A stretch of DNA of 22,457 nt, from positions 1 to 22,457 of IMG/VR virus record IMGVR_UViG_3300030117_006011; one strand, 5' to 3'. The notes beneath the pieces were generated by a model. That model saw only the letters and a list, made by a program, of their open reading frames with translations, was not told the DNA's origin and did no database searches. A program made the translations under genes and the position numbers. Below are positions 9,801 through 16,073 of this stretch, piece by piece (within the stretch, counting starts at the first letter, position 1; every line of letters begins with the position of its first letter). This DNA comes from a virus.

Positions 9801-12800
9801 AGAATTTAAAATAAGTCATATTACTAGGTGCATTACCTTGCAACCTAGCTACTAATCTATTGTAATTAATACTTTTTGGTTTTTCTATTTTAAATGAACT
9901 AGATTCACTAGTTAACACAGGCGTTTCTCTTCCATATTCATCTGTAAAAACAACTCCAAGTTTGTACTCTCTTAATGATTTTATAGATTTTTCAACAGTA
10001 CCACTAGCTGTAGCTTTCCAGCTTGATATATAATTTTTAAACTCAGGTTTAAATTTTTGACCACTAACTGTTAAGTTAAAATTTTGCTCATAATTACCGT
10101 ATATTATTCTACTACCACTAATATCTTGCGCTAAAGCTTTTTTAGGCACATTATCCCAAGATCTTAAAAGTTGATTAGAAGGTAGTGTGTATTTTATAGT
10201 TTCTGCATGTATTTCAAATTTATTAGTTAACCAAGGATTTGCAATACCTGTTGGCATTATGTCTAATGGACTTATAGTTTCTAAAACATATATATTTGGA
10301 GAATCTTCTTCCTTGTATAGTATATCTATTTCTGTAATATCCAAACCTATAGGTTGATTAAGAAGTATTGGCACGAATCCCTGTAACGTTATAGAGTTAA
10401 CATGATTTGTCATACCTGTATTGTAACCTTTTTTAGCTTCGTAATTAAAATTAGAAGGAAGAAACGCTACCTCAGACCAAGGCGCGAAAATAGAGTATTC
10501 ACCATCTGCGTATTTATATCTATAAGAAAATCTAGGAAATTTATCTTTAAATATAGGTTTTGTTGCAATTTCTAATTGTACCACATAGTGCAATTGTTCT
10601 TCACCAGTACTTACGTCTACTTGTGGAGGTGTTCCATTTAAACTTACAACTTCTATTTCAACATGAGCAGTTCCAACCGCTGAGGCTGGCCAGTTATTAC
10701 CATAAGGAGCCGATGGATCTTGAATACTAGAATCTGATTCAAAAGATTGATACTGCCAGTTTTTTATAACACCTCTTATAGTGTGGTTTGCAAGTGGTAC
10801 AGCTGGCATATTAACAGGATCTTGATCAAATTCTTTAAGTAATAAAAAATCACCTTCATTCCAAGCTAATTCAAAATCTCCATTTCCATCTATATCCGTT
10901 TCTATTTCAAATCGTAAAGAATCTCCTACTTGTAAACCTGAAAAATCATATGGTCCATTTACGCCATTTATAGTTATTATAGATGATTTGTTTTCACCAC
11001 CTATAATATCAGGATCTATGGCTGTATATGTTATACCAGCTATAGTTGAATCTGGATCTACCCCTGAAGATAGTTCTAAACTTAAGCTATTTTTAGGGCT
11101 TTTTCTAATTACAGTAATATGTTCTTTTCTAACTGGATTACTTTCGACTAAACCTATACCAGTAGCTTCATTAATAACAACAGTATGAGTATCACCCAAC
11201 ATATCTGTCCCAAGAATACTACGCTGAATATTTATTTTTTTTGGCTCTGTAAAATTATCAGTCCAAAATAACATGTCATCAACAACGTTAACACCAGTTA
11301 TTAAATTGTTATGTTCAAATTCTAAAACTCTATCGGAGACAAAACAAATAGTTTCTAATCCTAGTAAATCTACACTGTTCTGTAGTTGTATTACTGGTAA
11401 ACCAAATTGTGGTGCTGTAATAAAATCCATTTGTAAGCCCGAAGGATTCATGTTTAAAGCATTGACAGGTATGTAATCATAACCAGCTTGATTCCAAGGA
11501 CAGCCCATAATTTCATACTCATCATCGGTAGGACTAGTAACAGAATTAGGATCAATACAAACGTCCGCTGGGAAGTTAATAGCAGCAGGTCCACTTATTT
11601 GTAAACTAGCGTTAGTATAATTACCATCTTCATCATAAAATATATTATATACTTCATCTAACCATTGATCAGAACTTGGTAATATATTAATAATATTATT
11701 TGGAGTTGAAACTATTGGATTGTAATTTGCTATAGAATCATTTAGCACATTATAAATACCAATCTCACTATTAAAGTTTGGTTGAAAATTAGGCATTAAG
11801 GATGGGTAACTTATATCCGTATAACTACAAGTGCTAATATCTATTGTTATTATATTAGCAACGTAACAACTACCACCACCGGGTATATCAGAACTAAAAG
11901 CACATACAGAATCTTGTACTATACTAATAATTTCCGCGCCCGTAAACAAATACCCAAGATTAGGGGCCCCAGGAGTGTCAACAGTAGCACCAACCTCCCA
12001 TCCGGTAGGTAAAACTCCCGCGGGACCTACAAGTTGAAATATATTTGTTTGCACTTGGCTATTAGCGTCCAACCCAGGAGTACTCGCGGCACCATTTACC
12101 ACGCCATGATCGTTAAGTTTGGAAAATTGCCCAGGATTACTTGGGTCTTCGAACGTTCTCAAATAAAGATCGATAGGAGCGGATTGTTGAATTGCTCCTG
12201 GCGCTGAAGTAGATCCTTGAAAATAATCTACTTTACTTAATTGTGTTAAGTTTCCTATGTTATTTACCAAAACTGGACCTTCAGTTAATGCGGTACCAAC
12301 GTAACCCGTAAAGTTCATGCCAGGTATAATATTACTATACCACTCCTCTGAACTAAGTGATATTCCGGTAACATTCGTAGAGTCGTCGTTAATACCTACA
12401 CACCAACCGTATTTATCTACAAAAACTGGTTCGCAACCAGTGGCTTTTGCAGGGTTTGTACGCATTATTAAATCCTTTAAACTTCCAGTTTCATTTTCAC
12501 TTAAAGGTAGAAGTGAATCTATACTACCACCACCAGCAACCAACCAATATAAAGTATCATTTTTTTCATCTGCAACAGATCCAACCGTAGTAGATCCATC
12601 TGGAATTGGATTAGGATGGTTGTCTGGATCTATATATTCACAACCAGCAATATTACCTAATACGTTTTGAATAGTACCAACATCAGATCCTTCTGAAGTT
12701 GATACTTGAATATTCATCGCATCTCTATATTCACCACTTGGAACAAGTCTCTCGTCAAGATCTTTGTTCATTTTACCTTTGGTAAAATTACGCTTTATAT

Positions 12801-12807
12801 CCGGCAT
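3883..12807 (-). CDS. Giant tail hub/nozzle-like protein with C-terminal Cys-repeat array
   Basis: A 2974-aa protein in one uninterrupted frame. The N-terminus (NFTKGKMNKDLDERLVPSGE, then RDAMNIQVSTSEGSDVGT and QN-LGN) resembles the start of P22 gp10/T7 gp12-like tail stabilisation or nozzle proteins of short-tailed phages. A propeller-like strand set with FWTDNFTEPKKINIQRS lies near residues 500-530. FPRFSYRYKYADGEYSIFAP is near 750 and ISGSRIIYGNYEQNF near 890. The block GEYGISKNPESFASEAYRAY, TDGLTPISNHGMKDWFRDHL, then RGWVSFKSF and FKNGNLWRHH spans about 2030-2205. These segments match what I recall of conserved marine Bacteroidetes phage tail proteins. From about residue 2334 to the end lies a Cys/Asp/Asn-rich repeat array (separate entry). 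At nearly 3000 aa it is much longer than usual nozzle proteins (roughly 700-1000 aa). Likely role: distal tail tube plus receptor-interacting appendage. The core assignment is fairly firm; the function of the array is inferred. Confidence 0.88.
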   Translation of the reverse strand: MPDIKRNFTKGKMNKDLDERLVPSGEYRDAMNIQVSTSEGSDVGTIQNVLGNIAGCEYIDPDNHPNPIPDGSTTVGSVADEKNDTLYWLVAGGGSIDSLLPLSENETGSLKDLIMRTNPAKATGCEPVFVDKYGWCVGINDDSTNVTGISLSSEEWYSNIIPGMNFTGYVGTALTEGPVLVNNIGNLTQLSKVDYFQGSTSAPGAIQQSAPIDLYLRTFEDPSNPGQFSKLNDHGVVNGAASTPGLDANSQVQTNIFQLVGPAGVLPTGWEVGATVDTPGAPNLGYLFTGAEIISIVQDSVCAFSSDIPGGGSCYVANIITIDISTCSYTDISYPSLMPNFQPNFNSEIGIYNVLNDSIANYNPIVSTPNNIINILPSSDQWLDEVYNIFYDEDGNYTNASLQISGPAAINFPADVCIDPNSVTSPTDDEYEIMGCPWNQAGYDYIPVNALNMNPSGLQMDFITAPQFGLPVIQLQNSVDLLGLETICFVSDRVLEFEHNNLITGVNVVDDMLFWTDNFTEPKKINIQRSILGTDMLGDTHTVVINEATGIGLVESNPVRKEHITVIRKSPKNSLSLELSSGVDPDSTIAGITYTAIDPDIIGGENKSSIITINGVNGPYDFSGLQVGDSLRFEIETDIDGNGDFELAWNEGDFLLLKEFDQDPVNMPAVPLANHTIRGVIKNWQYQSFESDSSIQDPSAPYGNNWPASAVGTAHVEIEVVSLNGTPPQVDVSTGEEQLHYVVQLEIATKPIFKDKFPRFSYRYKYADGEYSIFAPWSEVAFLPSNFNYEAKKGYNTGMTNHVNSITLQGFVPILLNQPIGLDITEIDILYKEEDSPNIYVLETISPLDIMPTGIANPWLTNKFEIHAETIKYTLPSNQLLRSWDNVPKKALAQDISGSRIIYGNYEQNFNLTVSGQKFKPEFKNYISSWKATASGTVEKSIKSLREYKLGVVFTDEYGRETPVLTSESSSFKIEKPKSINYNRLVARLQGNAPSNMTYFKFFVNETSTEYYNLPMDRWYEAEDGNIWLAFPSNDRNKIDLETSLYLKKGDNAIENTYTYKVLAIENEAPEFIKTRRIRIGSVTHNPANLDSGNSADPIYLWGSSTDETVGIPRVLANDMTLNFGGASGGGNPVGFGNSSLSHLDDITEDLYIQFISSSDYSSQYKISSITSDREIPTSGSIGIQPTEYYVTIDTSFKDDIDFIFDNPATPSSINDQVKIQFTKAVVENKPKFEGRFFVKIENDGKIKSQLDTSSTGVNYLRKTGKMVYSLESDDLLQVRSANAHFSDQYITVSDEVNQVNNPTGVTENLVITDYSGLIDSNFVGLNDNNPNGENFNFLYARQAYFGCAMLDEEGPHSHLSLGDKPLVFTLNSTSSTQDDYDNNYPSVPNNLLPGVWFIDKSTHKYKVPDASTNLLPWMAPPDTDNDMNDFSPAINSWNLGSPTPWSVTTHNGFGILDFPSHDYSKVKLAFGGIDNSGIYKAWDHDGGNQRSYHQIDHTGFENFFSIGEADTGNYDDGDTKSFVERINAGQSFRWKDDPTETIYTIDNQIANNNRLRFSRLDEGFNTSFSAVNNFNKLIKDPSSYHKTWTFDVVPDMSNWNPAANTTFMPNGLQLQDIKVLDSNVYPMDNSDPTTNTIVVDTLWSSCQINTNKPKYPLHKGMMLTRYNNLGVTASGNVIVKDIGPYNSNLAGGTGGYEITLAGYYEPLHYGQDDFDGTAFTATQNLEFRQVTMNSVSNFTEENTDFWKTKWHANGQAPGSGGSGGIAAVGYEIEMLEPVEEFEDGGYLPSDPYVWETEPKDDTGLDIYYEISENYPINLSASTIISAIPIYSKIENTSGLGGNWGDVTVNDNIFPDGNTIRISELVWIGPGNSPPDADGNVTLPIASGDTLKITKPNGVSFEVKIAEVFPDSGFPQTTDKFRLHSSIYNSDFYLNWHNCYSFGNGVESNRIKDSFNLTYIANGVKASSTLETEYKQERRKHGLIYSGIYNSTSGVNDLNQFIAAEKITKDINPIYGSIQKLKAGWGQGGDLIALCEDRILRILANKDALFNADGNTNITSTNRVLGTATPYTGEYGISKNPESFASEAYRAYFTDKVRGTVMRLSTDGLTPISNHGMKDWFRDHLKLSNKLTGSYDDKKDEYNITINDISKTVTFKEDVRGWVSFKSFVTNNGVSCANEYYTFKNGNLWRHHDETVGRNTFYGIHTNLDYSTVDVIFNEAPGSVKSFHTINYEGSNSKVTQNTDDNDYYNSHAYQTRPGWYVDNIFTNKESGDVFEFIEKEGKWFNYIRGKDVSHTADGALIFNPDGSSSFDQSSFAIQGLGVPTGHTMVGTVSGCTDPTALNYDPTANDDDGSCTYPNAVQGCMEPSANNFDCENGNNIWQGGTSCNDNVTSDDGSCVWLGCTDNTATNTTTFPPEATNYNNGGNIQDDGSCILPIAGCLDSGYYNTGMPNNATINDPSMCIDFNYGCLGTPGGLLAVNATNFNNGNHYTGDPSVDVNTDDGSCTWEYCNTPGDANESSMGLQTDIANETSGYSFTTGSVNATATCAVILGCTDGGDTENGDGFVANNYDANANTDDGSCLYTTICYQCVNGYVNSSSSTNNAIPNLCGNGTVNGDDAGAYIINDIWVGTNPNDPCVPGCVDPTGGDNPDVNGFCVDGTQCASYHCCGSGNGYYASNYDSAATWDPQGDYQSGTSSCAYPGCTDEGPPVPNNYDPNATVDDNSCDYTGVYGCTCDGGAGAGNAPANDCGYPGFPAANYDPNAQSGENGGDDSCTWDTTCYQCGANDGLVNVQTISDNSQPGWCDGDPNWYSASYVQGNFIINDIWAGLYQDAPCVPGCVDGLTGANPFTGVAGATNYNPNATWDPVGNYQMGSSSCTYVGCMDPNSTTFWYAATTSDPSQCLYDGVVWGPTPYNNSVNSCQQVFGTNVEPDWSDLCSCCNDLANTNGLIYDNSDMLDGNASGDYTATCAQWQC
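3886..5810 (-). repeat. Array of about 14 Cys-bearing GC-D...DDGSC-type repeats in the giant tail protein
   Basis: The last ~640 residues of the 2974-aa protein consist of about 14 degenerate units of roughly 25-60 residues. The clearest unit is the first, GCTDPTALNYDPTANDDDGS followed by Cys. Units begin with GC-D or a related Cys pair, contain an Asn-Tyr-(D/N)-P/A segment, and end in DDGSC (five exact copies), DDNSC, DDSC or (S)SSC. Some units are expanded or carry extra Cys pairs (CYQC, CASYHCCG, CSCC). Repeats of this kind are known from secreted and surface proteins of marine Bacteroidetes and occasionally from phage tail proteins. The acidic D-D-G-S loops suggest calcium binding and the paired Cys suggest disulfides, both inferred. 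The segment also looks richer in G+C than the rest of the gene: a hand count gives 28/60 at 4501-4560 against 17/60 at 6301-6360. Confidence 0.85.
4160..5049 (-). repeat. Two copies of a larger CYQC...CVPGCVD...SSC module inside the Cys array
   Basis: Within the Cys array a compound module occurs twice, encoded at 4698-5049 and 4160-4470, with two ordinary repeat units between the copies. Both copies contain, in the same order, CYQC, a Val-Asn segment, (Y/F)IINDIW(V/A)G, PCVPGCVD, a Thr-Gly segment, ATWDP-G-YQ-G-SSC and then a GC-D start of the next unit. The copies differ in length through indels and in most other positions, so the duplication is not recent. It indicates growth of the array by duplication of blocks of repeats and not only of single units. 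Confidence 0.8.
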
Positions 12808-12810
12808 ATG

Positions 12811-14181
12811 TTAGTGTTTTATTTGTTTTGACTTACCTCTTAAAGTTTGAGTAATTTCTTCTAATTTAATATTAGATAATCTTAATTTTGCAGTTCTTAT
12901 AGCTGCGAATCTTTCTTTTTTATATCTACGCACTATGTACTCTTGTATATTAGCTTGTGTAGATAATATCGCGTATATAATAGACTTATACATAGCTTCC
13001 TCAGCGAATTTATGCACTCTCATTTCATCGTCTGTACCAAGACTGTCACTTAAATAATCTAAAACCACAGTTTTTCCATTTACATTAGAACTAAAGTGTA
13101 TTTCACCCATATCGCAATCTATATAAAACGATCCATTAACTTGAGCGTGTTGTGGATCTAATCCATATCTACCACCTTCTGAAGGCCAATAAATATCATC
13201 TTCATAATCATCGTTATTATTTTCTGATGGAGTTGATGATTTATAGTTCGAACTAGTAGTAGAATATTCTTCATCTCCAACTCTTACTAAAGAAATATTA
13301 TCTATAACAAGACCGTCAGTACCACTAGTAGTGGTATTTCTAAAAGATATAGTCTGAGGTTCCCAAGTAATAGCTGGAAAAGTAGCTGTAGACATGTCTA
13401 TAGTTAATGAATACGTACCGTTAGCAGTTATATCTATTGATTTATATCTTTTACCATCTTGATCTACTAACCACCAATTAAATGTACCAGCAACATAATC
13501 ACTTATTGTAAAGCTAAGCGTGTATGTCTCTCCACTATTTATAGGTACGTTAGTTTTTCTTATCGAATTATTATTAACCGCGTTAAAAAGTTTTAACTTA
13601 TTGTCGTGCCAAAGCCAACCTTGAGAAGTAGTAAAATTAGCATCTGGAGCACCTGATATTGTGTTTGCCACTATATTTGTGTTTCCTTGTAATACACCGT
13701 CCCTAGCTGTAACGTTTAAATCCCAACCATCACTACCTCCTTCAAGCGTCTCGTTTATTAATAAATTACCTGAAGGTATTAAATTTCCTTCAACATCAAA
13801 TAATAAATCGCCATCTGTATCAATTTGAGGGCGAAATGAATTTGACGTACTTTTTGTTGGGTATAAAGGATGTTTTATACCAGCAGAATCTATCCAACTT
13901 ATTTTTGTATAATTTACATAATCTTGTGGGAGTTGCGTTTTTAATGAAGCAGGAACTGTTATTTCTCTTGCTTTGCAAGACTTAAACGTATCAAAAGATA
14001 ATTCTTGCATTGCTCTTTGAGCGTGAAAAGCAACGTCTGTACGTTTTGCTTTAGAAATTATTTTGCCTTCTCCCACGTAAACAACCATGAATTGTTGTAT
14101 TATATCATCTAAAGAGGTAAATTGATAGCTTCCAGAATTGTTACTATCGTAATAAGCTTGAGTTTTATCTATTAGTCCCAT
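12811..14181 (-). CDS. Adaptor/neck-like structural protein with an inserted jelly-roll (CBM-like) domain
   Basis: A 456-aa protein in three parts. Residues 1-120 contain FTSLDDIIQQFMVVYVGEGK, TDVAFHAQRAMQELSFDTFK and LPQDYVNYTKISWIDSAGIK. This pattern is conserved, as far as I recall, in marine phage proteins placed between connector and tail genes and reminiscent of tail-tube A/adaptor proteins. Residues about 150-305 look like a separate beta-sandwich: SQGWLWHDNKLKLFNAVNNN, then a GETYTLSFTISDYVAGTFNW strand pair, then GTDGLVIDNISLVRVGD at the end, the strand pattern and closing IDNISL typical of CBM4/9-like modules. Residues 335-456 return to a conserved type with a basic helical tail (IVRRYKKERFAAIRTAKLRL). 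The gene begins 4 bases after the 245-aa gene and ends 3 bases before the giant tail gene, consistent with assembly at the portal-tail junction. The adaptor role is inference; the insertion is visible as a change in composition. Confidence 0.8.
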   Translation of the reverse strand: MGLIDKTQAYYDSNNSGSYQFTSLDDIIQQFMVVYVGEGKIISKAKRTDVAFHAQRAMQELSFDTFKSCKAREITVPASLKTQLPQDYVNYTKISWIDSAGIKHPLYPTKSTSNSFRPQIDTDGDLLFDVEGNLIPSGNLLINETLEGGSDGWDLNVTARDGVLQGNTNIVANTISGAPDANFTTSQGWLWHDNKLKLFNAVNNNSIRKTNVPINSGETYTLSFTISDYVAGTFNWWLVDQDGKRYKSIDITANGTYSLTIDMSTATFPAITWEPQTISFRNTTTSGTDGLVIDNISLVRVGDEEYSTTSSNYKSSTPSENNNDDYEDDIYWPSEGGRYGLDPQHAQVNGSFYIDCDMGEIHFSSNVNGKTVVLDYLSDSLGTDDEMRVHKFAEEAMYKSIIYAILSTQANIQEYIVRRYKKERFAAIRTAKLRLSNIKLEEITQTLRGKSKQIKH

Positions 14182-14185
14182 TTAT

Positions 14186-14923
14186 TTATTGTTTTTCTTG
14201 TTGAATCTGTGACCCTTCCATTCCTTGTCCCGCTCTCATAATATCATCTCGCTTCATAGACACACCAGCATATTTTAATATTTTGTAAACCAGTTCAGTT
14301 TCTTCGCTTGAATGTAGTTCAAAGTTGTATGTTTTACCTAGACCAGTAGATGGATCATATAATTCAGGATCGTGCAAGGCTTTACCACCTACTACAACGT
14401 AACCCCATATAGGCTTTGCTGGTCTTCTAAAATAAACCACGACAGTTGGTGTTAAACCTGTATTATTACTACCAATTATTCTTAAAATATTATTTCTAAT
14501 ATTTGCTATAGGTCTTTTGTCACTAGGTTTTGTAAGCGGACCACCATTAACACAATTATTAAAATCTTTGGTTTTTAATATTTCGCAGTCAGCGTTAACA
14601 TATTCTATTCTACTCACTCTATAAATATAATCAGGTAGTAAATAATAACCGCCTGTCACGATGCCATAATAACTAATCTCACCTGCAAAATCTGTTTTTT
14701 CAAAAACTTGAAGTTTTTCTTCTAACATGTCATCAATATCAGCATAAACATATTCGTTACCAGGTATTCTAGCTTGTTGATTTAAATCGTAAAAATATTG
14801 TTCAAATATTTCCATTTGAGCTTGATCAGCAAATAAATTAAATTCTTGAGGTGTTATATAACCTCTTTGTTCTTTATTAGCCAAAGCCAAAACTTTTTGA
14901 TATACATCATCTATAATAACCAT
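14186..14923 (-). CDS. Connector/head-completion-like structural protein
   Basis: A 245-aa protein whose N-terminus (KEQRGYITPQEFNLFADQAQ followed by MEIFEQYFYDLNQ) I recognise from memory as a recurring element of marine Bacteroidetes phage structural modules. The first ~80 residues are helical. The middle is beta-rich, with YGIVTGGYYLLPDYIYRVSR and a Thr-Val-Val-Val-Tyr-Phe-Arg-Arg-Pro strand, and the last 40 residues are helical (SSEETELVYKILKYAGVSMK) with a Gln-rich end. A helical N-terminus, small beta core and helical C-terminus placed between capsid and tail genes suit a head-tail connector ring protein, though no fold can be proved here. It follows the 54-aa CxC gene with a 9-base gap of A residues and T, and precedes the adaptor-like gene by 4 bases. 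Alternative: a tail terminator-type protein. Confidence 0.75.
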   Translation of the reverse strand: MVIIDDVYQKVLALANKEQRGYITPQEFNLFADQAQMEIFEQYFYDLNQQARIPGNEYVYADIDDMLEEKLQVFEKTDFAGEISYYGIVTGGYYLLPDYIYRVSRIEYVNADCEILKTKDFNNCVNGGPLTKPSDKRPIANIRNNILRIIGSNNTGLTPTVVVYFRRPAKPIWGYVVVGGKALHDPELYDPSTGLGKTYNFELHSSEETELVYKILKYAGVSMKRDDIMRAGQGMEGSQIQQEKQ

Positions 14924-14932
14924 AATTTTTTT

Positions 14933-15097
14933 TTAATTGTTATAAGGAAATAATCTATTTAAAGTATCTTGTCTTTTATCACAACCACAATCCTTACCAG
15001 TTGCCTCACTAACTTTATCAACAACTTTTTTGATTCCAGTTGCTTTTGTTATTTTAGCTATAGTATCTCCTAGACCTTTTGACTTATTTTTTTCCAT
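14933..15097 (-). CDS. 54-aa CxC miniprotein of a phage structural module
   Basis: A short frame with ATG at 15097-15095 and TAA at 14935-14933. The protein starts MEKNKSKGLGDTIAKITKAT and continues with a basic helix (GIKKVVDKVSEATG), then KDCGCDKRQDTLNRLFPYNN at the C-terminus. The Cys-Gly-Cys followed by basic residues, LN-LFPY and the end is a pattern I recall from small proteins in Bacteroidetes phage structural clusters. This, together with tight spacing (9 bases to the next gene) and an A/T-only upstream region, supports it as real despite its size. The two Cys could bind metal only with partners from other chains. Function unknown; a small virion or assembly protein is the best guess from context. 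Confidence 0.75.
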   Translation of the reverse strand: MEKNKSKGLGDTIAKITKATGIKKVVDKVSEATGKDCGCDKRQDTLNRLFPYNN

Positions 15098-15108
15098 ATA
15101 ATTTTATT

Positions 15109-15147
15109 TGTAGTTTGCAATCGCCCCGTAGAGCGACTGCATCTACA
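15109..15147 (-). other. Imperfect hairpin between two structural genes, no T-tract
   Basis: In the 56-base gap between the 276-aa gene and the 54-aa gene, three short arms pair in register: TGTAG with CTACA, TGCA with TGCA, and TCGC with GCGA. They are separated by one- or two-base internal mismatches around an 8-base loop. This G/C-containing element stands out in otherwise A/T-only spacer DNA. On the gene strand no T-run follows, so it is not a standard intrinsic terminator. It could be an mRNA-processing or stabilising structure, or a weak attenuator. Confidence 0.5.
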
Positions 15148-15153
15148 GTTAGA

Positions 15154-15984
15154 TTAATTTAATCTTTTTTCAATACTGGAGTAAATCTCCATTCCTTCAT
15201 CGGTTTTAAACCAAGAAGCTAAAGCTGAGTAAGGATGCTCATCAAAAGGAACATTCATTAACTTTCTATCATTAGAACCCCACATAAATGTTCTTTGATC
15301 AGAAGATAATTTAATTATACCCATTTCAGTTGCTTTAATACCAAAGTTTCTAAGCTGAACATTGTCATCATTTACTAACTCTAAGAATAATGCAGGATTT
15401 TTCTTAGCATAAAGTAATAAATCTCTTTTAAGTTCTTTAGAACTCATCTTAGATACTTCAGATCCAATCTCTACACGCATTACAGCTTCCGCCATATCTA
15501 TATCTAAGTTTTGAGCTGCATTTAAAGCTTCTATTTCTAATTCTAAAGTGTAAATTTCACTTTTTGCAATTTCTTGTGGTTTCCATTCTTCATAAAGCTT
15601 ATTTCTATGGGGATGATATAAGCTTAATAATTTTTGTAAAACAGTTTGTTCTCTTGGTACAAACAGCGCTCCATTTCTAAAGACAATATGAGATAATCTT
15701 TGATCGCCTTTCATTTCGTCTACAAAAACAGTTTTTTGGTTAGAACAATATTTCAATTCTCTCTCATAACCTTTTTCTTCATCAAACCAATGTATATTAG
15801 TTGATCTAATTGAATAGGACAAAGGTTTATTACCTTTTAAAAAATAACTTCTATCTTTTATTTCCCACTTATCTTTTTTTGGTTCTTGTTTTTGTGTAAC
15901 AGGTATCTCAACCTTTGGTTGTTTTACATTTTCAACAACTTTTTCAGTTGTTATTTCTTTTTTTATTTCTTGTTTTTTTGCCAT
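15154..15984 (-). CDS. Conserved phage protein of unknown function following the capsid gene
   Basis: A 276-aa protein. The first ~45 residues are Lys/Glu/Gln-rich and look disordered (MAKKQEIKKEITTEKVVENV). The core then opens with WEIKDRSYFLKGNKPLSYSI, WFDEEKGYERELKYCSNQKT and GDQRLSHIVFRNGALFVP, followed by helices with SSKELKRDLLLYAKKNPALF and NVQLRNFGIKATEMGIIKLS. It ends FDEHPYSALASWFKTDEGME and a short helix. I recall the same ordered motifs from proteins next to capsid genes in marine phage contigs, always without an assigned function. It is the first gene after the capsid terminator, so its expression depends on readthrough or on a promoter in the 89-base gap. A virion accessory protein, or a DNA- or capsid-binding assembly factor, is possible. 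No enzyme motif or membrane segment is visible. Confidence 0.8.
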   Translation of the reverse strand: MAKKQEIKKEITTEKVVENVKQPKVEIPVTQKQEPKKDKWEIKDRSYFLKGNKPLSYSIRSTNIHWFDEEKGYERELKYCSNQKTVFVDEMKGDQRLSHIVFRNGALFVPREQTVLQKLLSLYHPHRNKLYEEWKPQEIAKSEIYTLELEIEALNAAQNLDIDMAEAVMRVEIGSEVSKMSSKELKRDLLLYAKKNPALFLELVNDDNVQLRNFGIKATEMGIIKLSSDQRTFMWGSNDRKLMNVPFDEHPYSALASWFKTDEGMEIYSSIEKRLN

Positions 15985-16004
15985 AATATAATATATAATA
16001 AAAT

Positions 16005-16060
16005 TAATAAAAAGAAAGAGGAGGGCGGAGAACGTTTACATGTATGCCGCCCTCTTCTTT
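16005..16060 (-). terminator. Intrinsic terminator after the major capsid gene
   Basis: Read on the minus strand, a 14-base arm AAAGAAGAGGGCGG (16060-16047) pairs with CCGCCCTCCTCTTT (16028-16015) with one mismatch around an 18-base loop. CTTTTTATTAATTTT follows. The G/C-rich stem in A/T-rich surroundings, directly after the capsid stop codon and followed by T residues, is a classic Rho-independent terminator. It probably limits transcription of the downstream tail genes relative to capsid. The stem is not followed by a T-run on the plus strand, so it acts in the direction of the genes. Confidence 0.88.
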
Positions 16061-16073
16061 AATATAATAATGC

